This document shows, one piece after another, positions 7,036 to 14,095 of a stretch of DNA of 14,095 bases (its first letter is position 1; each line of letters starts with the position of its first letter). The notes below the pieces were generated by a model. That model had not been told where the DNA came from, made no database searches, and saw nothing but the letters and a program-made list of their open reading frames with translations. The translations under genes were made by a program, and so were the position numbers. This DNA is from an uncultured Fidelibacterota bacterium (lineage in GTDB: Bacteria; Marinisomatota; Marinisomatia; Marinisomatales; UBA1611): NCBI GenBank assembly GCA_913041325.1, contig CAJWHU010000026.1:1-14095 (forward strand). Reading direction: 5' to 3'.

Positions 7036-7412
7036 GCTACTACCTCCTGCTCCACGGCGTCTATCAGTTCACTAAATTTAAAAGGTTTTCTGATAATGTA
7101 ATCCGCACCACAAGCTTCATACATTTCTTTTACAGCCGTTAAATCATTTGCTGTCATCATTACGATTCGAGTTTGTTTGTATCTATCATCAAATTTCAGC
7201 AAGCGCGAAACCCTAAATCCGCTCATGCTTGATAATAACGATTCTATAATAATCAAGTCCGGATTTTCGTTACAGGCCCTAACATATCCTTCGTAACCAT
7301 CTTTAGCCGTGATCACAAGCATGCCTCGCTTGCTAAATCGATGCTTCAGATTGTCGCGTATTGCCTCATCACTTTCAATAATGAGAACTGATTGTTTTAA
7401 ATTTTCAGCCAT
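7032..7412 (-). CDS. Stand-alone receiver-domain protein with Glu at the phospho-site
   Basis: This 126-residue protein is a single CheY-like receiver domain with no output domain. The start of the fold is SVLIIESDEAI (8-18), with Glu13 and Asp15 in the acidic pocket. The phosphoacceptor position is Glu57 (PDLIIIESLLSSMSGF aligns with PDLIILDIMLPGMDGF). The switch Thr87 (MMTA) and Lys109-Pro110 (IRKPF) are kept. I checked the codon at 7242-7244; it reads GAA. Lys and Thr are retained but the Asp is replaced, so it may be held in an activated-like state or act as a scaffold. It is the first gene of the leftward operon and overlaps pilD by four bases. By position it could be a PilG/PilH-like partner of the motor or of the activator. 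No partner is shown by sequence. Confidence 0.9.
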   Translation of the reverse strand: MAENLKQSVLIIESDEAIRDNLKHRFSKRGMLVITAKDGYEGYVRACNENPDLIIIESLLSSMSGFRVSRLLKFDDRYKQTRIVMMTANDLTAVKEMYEACGADYIIRKPFKFSELIDAVEQEVVA

Positions 7413-7574
7413 CTATTTCTATTAAATTCCCGCAAATTGAGGGGTACTTTTACCTCGAATCGATCAAATATAATAAAAAAAACAATATGTGTCACATTTT
7501 TTTACATTTAATTGCATAAAAGTGTTACAGGTAAAATAAAATCTTTTTATGAATTTGACTTAATTTTTGTTGCA
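7413..7574. other. Divergent intergenic region with an 11-base palindrome
   Basis: These 162 bases separate the leftward pilus operon from the rightward kinase gene and must hold promoters for both. I find no convincing -35/-10 pair or -24/-12 site. Two symmetric elements are visible: ATGTG-T-CACAT at 7486-7496, and an imperfect hairpin GGGGTA-CTTT-TACCTC at 7441-7456 (one G-T pair). Either could be an operator. Confidence 0.3.
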
Positions 7575-8573
7575 ATGAAATCAGTGTTTAGTACCAATCC
7601 ACCCTCTTTTACAAAAGACGAGACCAGTATATTATTAAAAAACAAATTTAATATTGAAGGAGACCTCAGAGAGTTATATAGCGATCGCGATCAAATTTTT
7701 TTTGTCGACAATTTCGATGGTAAATTTATATTTAAAGTATCTAATGCAAGCGAAGATTTTGAAGTGATTGATCTTCAAGATAAAGCAGCAAACCATATCC
7801 ACGCTAAAGATCCTAGAATGAATATTCCATTGAGAATTGGATCAATACATCAAGTAGAAAAAGATAATACATTATTTTACATACGGTTACTGAGATATGT
7901 TGATGGCGTGCTAATGAGCGAGAAAGATCTTGATGATGAAATATGTATGAAAATGGGTTTATACCTTGGAAGATTGAGTAATAACCTTAAAGACTTTGAT
8001 CACCCAGGCGCACACAGAGTTTTTGATTGGGATGTAAGGCAGATTAGCCTAATTGCAAAAAAGGTTAACCATATCAAAAGCACTCATGATAAAAATACCA
8101 TCCATCATTTTATTGACCAGTTTGAAAATCATATAAAACCAATTTCACACAAGCTGAATAAAAGAGTAATACATAATGATGGAAATGATCATAACATTAT
8201 CCTGGACATGGAATCAAATCCAGTTGGAGTAATTGACTTTGGTGACATGGTCTATTCTTATCAATCGGCCGAACCAGCGGTGTGCATGGCATATGTCGCA
8301 CTCAGAGCCAATGATGTATTGCCTTCCATTTCAATTGTTTTGAGGCATTATAATTCTGTCTATAAGTTAAATAAGTTTGAACTTCAGGCTGTTGTTTATC
8401 TCATGTGCTTGAGGCTGTGTATCACAGTTTTGATGGCATCATGGCGAAAAAAATTGTTCCCAGATAATCAATATTTAAGCATATCTGAAGCTTCAGCCTG
8501 GAAACTACTTAGAATGTTGGAAAAACAACAGCTAGCGGATTGGTCTGAGCAACTACAAGAAGATGCGTACTAA
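7575..8573 (+). CDS. APH-fold small-molecule kinase, hydroxylysine kinase (HYKK/AGPHD1)-like
   Basis: This is a 332-residue cytoplasmic kinase. Residues that match the family are the ATP-binding Lys54 in FIFKVSN (human HYKK has YVLKISN), the catalytic loop H200-N-D202 followed by NDHNIIL with Asn207, and the metal-binding IDFGDM with Asp221. The C-terminal half also follows HYKK (LMCLRLCITVLMAS, LFPDNQYL). The usual HGD is HND here, but the Asp is kept. The known animal enzyme phosphorylates 5-hydroxylysine with GTP. A related amino alcohol such as ethanolamine is an alternative substrate. The downstream gene overlaps by 11 bases and encodes the matching phospholyase, which supports a two-step pathway. 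I chose the ATG at 7575. A TTG at 7512 would add 21 residues upstream of the homologous part, without a clear ribosome site. Confidence 0.8.
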   Translation: MKSVFSTNPPSFTKDETSILLKNKFNIEGDLRELYSDRDQIFFVDNFDGKFIFKVSNASEDFEVIDLQDKAANHIHAKDPRMNIPLRIGSIHQVEKDNTLFYIRLLRYVDGVLMSEKDLDDEICMKMGLYLGRLSNNLKDFDHPGAHRVFDWDVRQISLIAKKVNHIKSTHDKNTIHHFIDQFENHIKPISHKLNKRVIHNDGNDHNIILDMESNPVGVIDFGDMVYSYQSAEPAVCMAYVALRANDVLPSISIVLRHYNSVYKLNKFELQAVVYLMCLRLCITVLMASWRKKLFPDNQYLSISEASAWKLLRMLEKQQLADWSEQLQEDAY

Positions 8574-9849
8574 GAAAGAAATTTATCAACTCAGGAAAAA
8601 ATACCTTAGTCCCTCACTCACCCTTTCATATAAGGACCCTCTGCACATTGTCAGGGGCGAAGGCCAATATCTTTTTGATGAAAAAGGAAATAAATTTCTT
8701 GACGGAATTAATAATATCCAGCATGTAGGGCACTCACATCCAAAAATAGTGGAAGCAGCCAACGAACAATTCAAAAAACTAAACACAAACACCAGATACC
8801 TTGATGAAACCATAATCAATTATGCTGAAGCACTCGGAGAAAAATTGCCCGAAAAACTCAATAAATTCTATTTTACAAATTCAGGAAGTGAATCAAACGA
8901 TCTTGCATTGCGACTATCAAGAACATTTACAGGTAATAATTCTACCATAGTGCTGGAAGGCGCATATCATGGACATCTAATATCCCTCATTGAAATAAGT
9001 CCCTACAAATACGATGGCCCCGGGGGCGATGGTGCACCAAATTATGTACACGCAATACCTATTCCAGACCCATTTCGTGGGAAATATAGAGGGATTCATT
9101 CTGGAAAGTTATATCTAAAAGAGGTAAAAAATATTTTAGAGAGATTAAATACACATAAAAAGAACTCGCATACCTTTATTGCAGAATCTGTAATGGGGTG
9201 TGGTGGGCAATTAATTCCGCCTGCAGGCTTTATATCTGGTTGCTACAAATTAATTCACAAAGATAGCGGTATCTGTATTGCAGACGAGGTACAAATTGGG
9301 TTTGGTCGATTAGGCAAAAAATTCTGGGGCTTTGAAACTCAGGGTGTTGTACCCGATGTGGTAACTCTTGGCAAATCTATTGGCAATGGCCACCCCCTTT
9401 CGCTAGTTGCCACTACAACTGAAATAGCAGAGAAATTTGATAATGGCATGGAATATTTTAATTCATATGGAGGTAACCCGGTTTCATGCGCTATTGGGCA
9501 CGCTGTTTTGAAAATTATTGATGATGAAGATTTACAATCTCGATCTGAGAAAGTAGGAAAAAAACTTAAATCAATGCTTAATAAGCTTCAAAAAAACCAT
9601 GAAATAATAGGAGAAGTGCGAGGAATGGGTCTATTTATTGGTGTTGAGTTTATTGATAGAGGTAATAAGTTAAAACCTAACTCAACCGACGCTGCCTCGA
9701 TAGTGAATGCTATGAAAAATAGGGGAATCCTGTTGAGTGTTGATGGACCGGATAAAAATGTGATTAAAATTAAACCACCAATGGTGTTCAATGATGAAAA
9801 TGCTACTTTTTTAGTTGAAAACCTAGAGGCCGCACTATCAGATTATTAA
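8563..9849 (+). CDS. Class III PLP-dependent phospholyase (ethanolamine-phosphate / phosphohydroxylysine phospho-lyase-like)
   Basis: This 428-residue enzyme has the class III aminotransferase fold. PLP contacts are NSGSESND (106-113), Asp241 in ADEVQIGFGR, and Lys271 in TLGKSIGNGHP, the Schiff-base lysine. Segments such as AYHGHLISLIEISPYKY, MEYFNSYGGNPVSCA and IKIKPPM match human ETNPPL and PHYKPL very closely and differ from ordinary transaminases. Those enzymes do not transaminate: they eliminate phosphate and ammonia from O-phosphoethanolamine (giving acetaldehyde) or from 5-phosphohydroxylysine (giving allysine). The partner kinase is encoded immediately upstream with an 11-base overlap, so kinase and lyase should form one degradation route. 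Which substrate is used cannot be decided from sequence. Annotation as a generic aminotransferase would be misleading. Length is normal. Confidence 0.88.
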   Translation: MRTKKEIYQLRKKYLSPSLTLSYKDPLHIVRGEGQYLFDEKGNKFLDGINNIQHVGHSHPKIVEAANEQFKKLNTNTRYLDETIINYAEALGEKLPEKLNKFYFTNSGSESNDLALRLSRTFTGNNSTIVLEGAYHGHLISLIEISPYKYDGPGGDGAPNYVHAIPIPDPFRGKYRGIHSGKLYLKEVKNILERLNTHKKNSHTFIAESVMGCGGQLIPPAGFISGCYKLIHKDSGICIADEVQIGFGRLGKKFWGFETQGVVPDVVTLGKSIGNGHPLSLVATTTEIAEKFDNGMEYFNSYGGNPVSCAIGHAVLKIIDDEDLQSRSEKVGKKLKSMLNKLQKNHEIIGEVRGMGLFIGVEFIDRGNKLKPNSTDAASIVNAMKNRGILLSVDGPDKNVIKIKPPMVFNDENATFLVENLEAALSDY

Positions 9850-9941
9850 AAATATGAGAAAAAGTTTAGATCCATAGAAGGTTATCTTTATCTAGAATTT
9901 TGATTAAATTATCATTCAAAGCATTGGATGTTATATTAGTT

Positions 9942-9970
9942 TTGGTAAACATCCGGATATGTAGTTTATT
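9942..9970 (+). promoter_or_regulatory. Weak candidate sigma-70-type promoter for the right-arm pilus operon
   Basis: TTGGTA (9942-9947) and TTTATT (9965-9970) are separated by 17 bases, each matching four of six consensus positions. It lies in the 147-base gap after the phospholyase gene, about 27 bases before the membrane-protein start. In A/T-rich DNA such a match is weak evidence. No terminator was recognised in the same gap. Confidence 0.2.
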
Positions 9971-9996
9971 ATGAAAGAGAGTATTGAGGTTTGGGC

Positions 9997-10428
9997 ATGG
10001 TAAATCCCATGGTAATTATTTTAGGAATAGGTTTGATATCAGCAGTTTTTGGGATTCTTCTGATTTTTGCCCCATCTATAGTATTAAAAGCAGAACGCCA
10101 AGCTAATCGCCTTTTTATGACAGACACAGCACTGATTAAACATCGAATACCCATTGGTATAGGAATGATATTCGCATCTGGATTTTTGGGTTATACATAT
10201 GCCGCTGATCAGTTAAGAGAAATAGTCTTTCTTGTGCTAGCTCTTACGGCGGGACTTTTTGGAATTCTTCTAATTCTTTCGCCTGATACAATCTTGCAGG
10301 CTGAAAAACAGGCAAACAAATTGTACATGACCGATGCATTCTTTTTTAAACATAGGATATTGATTGGCATCGCACTATTGGCAGCATCCGTCTTTATGGT
10401 GCGAACCTATTTAACATTCTCAATCTAA
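9997..10428 (+). CDS. Small four-helix membrane protein with internal duplication, unrecognised family
   Basis: The 143-residue product consists of two copies of a unit about 50 residues long, offset by 70: residues 18-68 and 88-138. About 29 of 51 positions are identical. Each copy reads as a hydrophobic helix ending FGILLI..P, then a polar stretch AE(R/K)QAN(R/K)L(F/Y)MTD, then KHRI and a second hydrophobic helix. Four membrane segments are predicted near 5-25, 50-70, 76-97 and 120-138. The polar segments would both lie on the same side of the membrane. I do not recognise the family. The ATG at 9997 is preceded by GAGG with seven bases between; a TTG at 9991 is less likely. The gap to the platform fusion gene is 18 bases, so it is probably the first gene of that operon and may assist the inner-membrane platform. 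Confidence 0.8.
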   Translation: MVNPMVIILGIGLISAVFGILLIFAPSIVLKAERQANRLFMTDTALIKHRIPIGIGMIFASGFLGYTYAADQLREIVFLVLALTAGLFGILLILSPDTILQAEKQANKLYMTDAFFFKHRILIGIALLAASVFMVRTYLTFSI

Positions 10429-10446
10429 AAGTTTGGAGAATTTACA

Positions 10447-13374
10447 TTGAATCTATTCGATTCAATTGGGTTAAGTACTGATCCTTTCTCAACATCCCCA
10501 AATGTTGATCTGTTTTATCCTGCCTTGGAACACCGTCAATGTTTGGAAGGTTTGGAGTTGGCCATTCGCATGAAACGAGGGTTGTCAGTAATTCGAGGTG
10601 GCATTGGCGTTGGGAAAACAACCATAAGTCGTAAGCTCATTCAAAATTTTAAAGATGAATCTGATGATTTTGATTTTTATCTGATTCTGGATCCAAAATT
10701 TGAATCAGAAATAATCCTGCTAAAACATATTATTGAACTATTTGGAGTAAATGACTCTGCAGAATCGGTACAAGATTGCCGAAATATTATAGAAAATTAT
10801 TTACTAAAAGTTGGAGTCGAACAAGGAAAAACACTTGTACTAATTATCGATGAAGGTCAAAATCTCCCTGGCGAAATGCTCGATGTATTCAGAACACTAT
10901 TAAACTTTGAAACCGATGAGTTCAAGCTTCTCCAATTGATTATTTTCGGTCAACCCGAAATGGGAAACATGATTCATAAATACCCCAATTTTGAAGACCG
11001 AATATCTTTTGATTTTGAAATCGGACCGATTTCGTTGGAAGACATGAGGGGCATGATCAATCACCGGATTGAAATCACTGGTGGTCAAGCAGGTAGCTGG
11101 TTTAACGAAAAAGCATTGCTCAAAATACATAAAAATACGCAAGGCTATCCTAGAAAAGTTACCCAACTATGCCACCAACTCTTATTGACAATGATCAGCG
11201 AGGAGAAGACTATCATTAATGACGAAATGGTTCAAAGGGTGATTTCTGGTAAAATTGATACAGGAGGCTTGCTAAAGCAAAAAAAGAAAAACTATAACGA
11301 GATAGCCGTAAATAAATTGCTTGACGTACTTCGTAAAGACGATGAACCTCCGAAAAAAATACAAAAAACATTGCTTGAAGAAACTAAAGATGATGATGAT
11401 GATGATGATGAATGGATTGGAGGAGAACAACCTACGGATCCAATGGCTAATGAAGCAGTAGCTCAAAAAGACTTCGAAAATGAAATTATCGATGACTTGC
11501 AAGATTCAGCAGTAACCGAGACGACTCCAGAAAAACCAGCTTCAGACAAATTCCTCAGTGAGCAAGAAAAAGAACCATCATTGACTGGAAGAAACTATTT
11601 TAACATAGAAGATGATATCTTACCAGGACAAGGTTCTCATCCCACATATATTGGTAAAGCAATTTATGATTCAATTCCAGTTGATAAAACTTATGCCGGA
11701 TTAGATGTTGATAACGGCAGAATGACAAGCGTAGTAATCAATGAGAAGAGTAACACTAAAAAGCTCCTAGCATATAATTTACATTTTTCTAGTGACAGAA
11801 ATCTGGATGCCACTGATCACCCAGATCAGTTCAAGAGCGATTGTATGTTGGTGATGGAAGGTCTTGATGATGACCTTGCAAACTATGGAGATGACTATAA
11901 ACAGCCTGTTAAATCTTTAATAAATAGAGATGCTATTGCAATAACGATAAATAGCGACAAAGCACAGCTTCACCTAATTGATGTCCCTAAAGAAAATCAA
12001 AAAGAAAAGAAACAAATTATAGAATGGACCATCAAGAAAGAGGTCACATTCCCTCTTGAGAATTCAGTTCTAGATTATGTGAAAGGAAAACAAAATTCTT
12101 TTAGGGTAGGTGTTGCAGAAAATGAATTTCTTCAAAATGTTGGCGACAAACTAAATGAAATTGAGTGGAGTATCAGAGCATGGTACCCACTTGCACAGTC
12201 TGTGCATAATGCATTCATCTGGAGCTACCAAGAGCATCAAAAAAAGGATACTATTATCATCCACTTTGGTGAAAAAAATAGCCTTATAATGTGCTGTTCA
12301 AAGCTGGAGATTAAATTGGTCAGGCCGTTGTTTATAGGCGTGCAGAGCTTGCACGACTCACTCATAGATAATGGTATTGATGTGGTCGCATGGTCACAAA
12401 GGGAAAAGTTTCAAGTTCCGGAAAGTTTTTTGAGATCGATGGGCTTTGCAGCTGATGCGGGTGAATATGATGATATATTTAGACCAGTTTTTGACAGCTG
12501 GAGGCAGGAGATTGATAGGACTGTAAATGGTATAAGAAAAAACGTTAAAATTTCTGATGAAACCGAGATACTTTTAAGCGGATCGGCAGGACAAATTACC
12601 CATCTCGATAAGTTTGTAGAAGGCAGTATGGGACTGAATACCAATTTTTTAAATCCATTAAGAAATCTTGCGATACATGATGATATCGAAACGGAGTTTA
12701 CTAAATTTCATCCAGCTGTCTTAACCGCATCCATTGGCTCTGCATTGCACTTAAATAACTCTGTAAACATCTTGCCAAAATCCTTCAAGCAGGAAGAAAT
12801 TTTAAGATGGGCAAATAGGTTTGGAATGGTTAGCAGCGCAGCAGCTGTTGTCTTATTTTTTGGAATCACTCTATCAACTAAACTAAGCATTAACTCGATG
12901 AAAGCAGAGATCGAACCCATGCAAAAGGAAAACAACCAATTATCATATGTTGAAGAAAGGCACTCAGCTTTAAAAGAAAATAAAGTTAATGTAGAACAGC
13001 AAATGGAAGTCCTTAGCTACGACACTGAATACTTCCAGCGTATACTAGCCATAAATAAATTTCTAAGCTACTATACTCCGAAAGAGATTATAATAAACGA
13101 ACTTAATTTTCAAGAAGGGTGGGAGATACAGGCATATAAAAAGGTGGGGAGAGATCTTGTTAAGGTTGTTAAAAAGGAGGATGAACATTTACGAATAGTA
13201 CGCCTTGCTGGCAATGTCAGCTCAAATTCGATTCTTCTCAATGACCACTTTTCTAGTTTTGTTAGCACCTTAGAAGAATCCGGTCTTTTTCAAAATGTTG
13301 AAATAATGAGCCAGGCATCAAAAGCTGGCCTTGGCAGGGATAATTTACAATTTGAACTCAAGTGTGTCATATGA
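10447..13374 (+). CDS. ExeA/GspA-type AAA ATPase - PilM - PilN fusion protein
   Basis: This 975-residue protein joins three components normally encoded separately. Residues 1-270 are an ExeA/GspA/MshM-type ATPase: FDSIGLSTDPF at the start, Walker A GGIGVGKTT (51-59), Walker B LVLIIDE (130-136) and FGQPEM (167-172). An acidic linker (~271-411) includes seven Asp. Residues ~412-770 are actin-like PilM: YAGLDVDNG (416-424), IEWTIKKEVTFPLENSVLDY, and LLSGSAGQITHLDKF. Residues ~771-975 are PilN: the VNILPKSF peptide (773-780) that binds PilM in other systems, one membrane helix (~792-810), a coiled coil (~816-850), and a periplasmic domain. PilM-PilN together resemble GspL. No peptidoglycan-binding domain follows the ATPase, unlike Aeromonas ExeA. 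The TTG start is supported by GGAGA eight bases upstream, and the next in-frame ATG would delete the conserved N-terminus. The frame is continuous throughout. Confidence 0.92.
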   Translation: MNLFDSIGLSTDPFSTSPNVDLFYPALEHRQCLEGLELAIRMKRGLSVIRGGIGVGKTTISRKLIQNFKDESDDFDFYLILDPKFESEIILLKHIIELFGVNDSAESVQDCRNIIENYLLKVGVEQGKTLVLIIDEGQNLPGEMLDVFRTLLNFETDEFKLLQLIIFGQPEMGNMIHKYPNFEDRISFDFEIGPISLEDMRGMINHRIEITGGQAGSWFNEKALLKIHKNTQGYPRKVTQLCHQLLLTMISEEKTIINDEMVQRVISGKIDTGGLLKQKKKNYNEIAVNKLLDVLRKDDEPPKKIQKTLLEETKDDDDDDDEWIGGEQPTDPMANEAVAQKDFENEIIDDLQDSAVTETTPEKPASDKFLSEQEKEPSLTGRNYFNIEDDILPGQGSHPTYIGKAIYDSIPVDKTYAGLDVDNGRMTSVVINEKSNTKKLLAYNLHFSSDRNLDATDHPDQFKSDCMLVMEGLDDDLANYGDDYKQPVKSLINRDAIAITINSDKAQLHLIDVPKENQKEKKQIIEWTIKKEVTFPLENSVLDYVKGKQNSFRVGVAENEFLQNVGDKLNEIEWSIRAWYPLAQSVHNAFIWSYQEHQKKDTIIIHFGEKNSLIMCCSKLEIKLVRPLFIGVQSLHDSLIDNGIDVVAWSQREKFQVPESFLRSMGFAADAGEYDDIFRPVFDSWRQEIDRTVNGIRKNVKISDETEILLSGSAGQITHLDKFVEGSMGLNTNFLNPLRNLAIHDDIETEFTKFHPAVLTASIGSALHLNNSVNILPKSFKQEEILRWANRFGMVSSAAAVVLFFGITLSTKLSINSMKAEIEPMQKENNQLSYVEERHSALKENKVNVEQQMEVLSYDTEYFQRILAINKFLSYYTPKEIIINELNFQEGWEIQAYKKVGRDLVKVVKKEDEHLRIVRLAGNVSSNSILLNDHFSSFVSTLEESGLFQNVEIMSQASKAGLGRDNLQFELKCVI
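11389..11409 (+). repeat. (GAT)7 trinucleotide repeat coding for seven Asp in the fusion-protein linker
   Basis: Seven perfect GAT codons encode Asp315-Asp321 between the ATPase and PilM domains. Changes in copy number would alter linker length without breaking the frame. The surrounding linker is rich in acidic residues and Lys and is probably disordered. Confidence 0.9.
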
Positions 13375-14095
13375 TTGATACATTACTAAAAAATCAAAAG
13401 TATCTTTTTGCAGCTATATTTGGCGGTTTTCTGGTGTTTTTCCTATTGTGGTATCAGCTTGTTCATAAAAGTCTATCAAAAGAACACAAAAGAATGTCTA
13501 CCGCAAAGAGTATTTTGTACTCTGATGTGGAAAAATTTAGGGACATGGAATCCCAGATTAGTAACCTACAAGAAGAATGGGATGTAGCTAATGATGCCTT
13601 TGCAAACGTCGTAGAAAAGATTCCTGACAAAAGACTTTTTGAAAACGTAACTGATTTTCTGTATTCACTAATCATCAATCATGGATTAAAAATTGAAAAC
13701 TTCTCTCCTTCTACAGCCGCGATAGAAAAAAAGACAATAGTTATACCAGACATAGGTGAGGAAGTAACGATTGAAAAAATACCAATCGATATAACACTAA
13801 GGGGATCATTTATAAATTTTGGACAATTACTTGAATCAATGATCTCAAGCCGCTACAGACTAACGGCATCAAACATTGAGATTGTGAAAAAACAGACAGC
13901 AAAAGCACAAACAATTAAACTTATTTCCTACGCATACTTCCAGTCAAATAGTAAGAAATATTCAAAAAATACAAATAAACTAGCCAGTCGGAAGAAACCT
14001 AAAAAATTTGTTGTTGAGAACGAAAAGACACCTGATCCAAATCAGGTCAATGTAGCATCAGTAGTTGATAAGAACGTTACAAAAGTCGATAGCCT
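13371..14095 (+). CDS. pilO: Pilus alignment-complex protein PilO (C-terminus beyond window)
   Basis: An ATG at 13371 overlaps the stop of the fusion gene (ATGA), and the frame stays open to the window end, giving 241 codons. A short cytoplasmic N-terminus (MIDTLLKNQK) precedes one membrane helix at about 11-31 (YLFAAIFGGFLVFFLLWYQL). A coiled coil follows at about 33-85, then a ferredoxin-like periplasmic domain with the family block PIDITLRGSFINFGQLLESM. PilO pairs with PilN in the inner-membrane alignment complex, corresponding to GspM in secretion systems. The recognisable domain ends near residue 190 (SYAYFQ). At least 50 more residues follow, rich in Lys, Asn and Val and low in complexity (KKYSKNTNKLASRKKPKK). 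PilO is usually about 200-210 residues, so there is either a long tail or a fused downstream domain such as PilP. Confidence 0.88.
   Translation, partial: MIDTLLKNQKYLFAAIFGGFLVFFLLWYQLVHKSLSKEHKRMSTAKSILYSDVEKFRDMESQISNLQEEWDVANDAFANVVEKIPDKRLFENVTDFLYSLIINHGLKIENFSPSTAAIEKKTIVIPDIGEEVTIEKIPIDITLRGSFINFGQLLESMISSRYRLTASNIEIVKKQTAKAQTIKLISYAYFQSNSKKYSKNTNKLASRKKPKKFVVENEKTPDPNQVNVASVVDKNVTKVDS

Noticed and set aside
7512..7574. TTG start for the kinase adding 21 residues
   Set aside because: The added residues precede the homologous region and have no good ribosome site. The ATG at 7575 is simpler.
8563..9849. Reading the class III PLP enzyme as a biotin or ornithine-type aminotransferase
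   Set aside because: The segments around the active site and the C-terminus match the ETNPPL/PHYKPL phospholyases much better, and the paired kinase supports that.
10900..11502. Minus-strand reading frames inside the ExeA-PilM-PilN gene
   Set aside because: They lie wholly inside a well-supported gene, have odd composition such as poly-Ile from the (GAT)7 antisense, and show no ribosome sites.
1..14095. CRISPR arrays, tRNA or rRNA genes, insertion sequences, attachment sites
   Set aside because: I saw no regularly spaced repeats, tRNA-like cloverleafs, transposase motifs or terminal inverted repeats in the window.

Overview
The window is about 14 kb of AT-rich, gene-dense bacterial DNA. It carries much of an envelope-spanning type IV pilus machine of the type IVa/MSHA-like kind, with features shared with type II secretion. 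The prepilin peptidase, the PilM/PilN/PilO inner-membrane platform and a sigma-54 activator point to a Gram-negative, proteobacteria-like host. I cannot place the species. Several genes use TTG starts.

Left arm (1-7412, all minus strand). In transcription order the genes are: a stand-alone receiver protein, prepilin peptidase PilD (TTG start, strong Shine-Dalgarno), assembly ATPase PilB/MshE, a PilR-like sigma-54 activator, platform protein PilC, two related pilin-like proteins, and, cut by the window edge, the first 18 codons of what looks like a third pilin. The genes from the receiver to pilC overlap or nearly touch, so they look like one operon. A very good -24/-12 promoter lies before the edge pilin. 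Upstream of it are three copies of the palindrome TAACA-N3-TGTTA, where enhancer sites for a sigma-54 activator would be expected. A second -24/-12 match lies just before the preceding pilin gene.

Middle (7575-9849, plus strand). Two overlapping genes encode a hydroxylysine-kinase-like APH-fold kinase and a class III PLP enzyme of the phospholyase branch (ETNPPL/PHYKPL-like). Together they could phosphorylate an amino alcohol and then eliminate phosphate and ammonia. They separate the two halves of the pilus locus and have no obvious pilus role.

Right arm (9997-14095, plus strand). A small membrane protein made of two copies of a ~70-residue unit is followed by a 975-residue fusion (ExeA/GspA-type AAA ATPase, then PilM, then PilN) and by PilO, which overlaps the fusion by ATGA and runs off the window. 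PilP and the secretin would be expected beyond the edge.

How the parts would work together: PilD processes the pilins, PilB powers assembly through PilC, and the fused PilM-PilN with PilO forms the inner-membrane scaffold. The NtrC-type protein would switch on pilin transcription. The most unusual points are the three-way platform fusion, glutamate in place of the phosphoacceptor aspartate in both receiver domains, an atypical pilin family, and the duplicated membrane protein.
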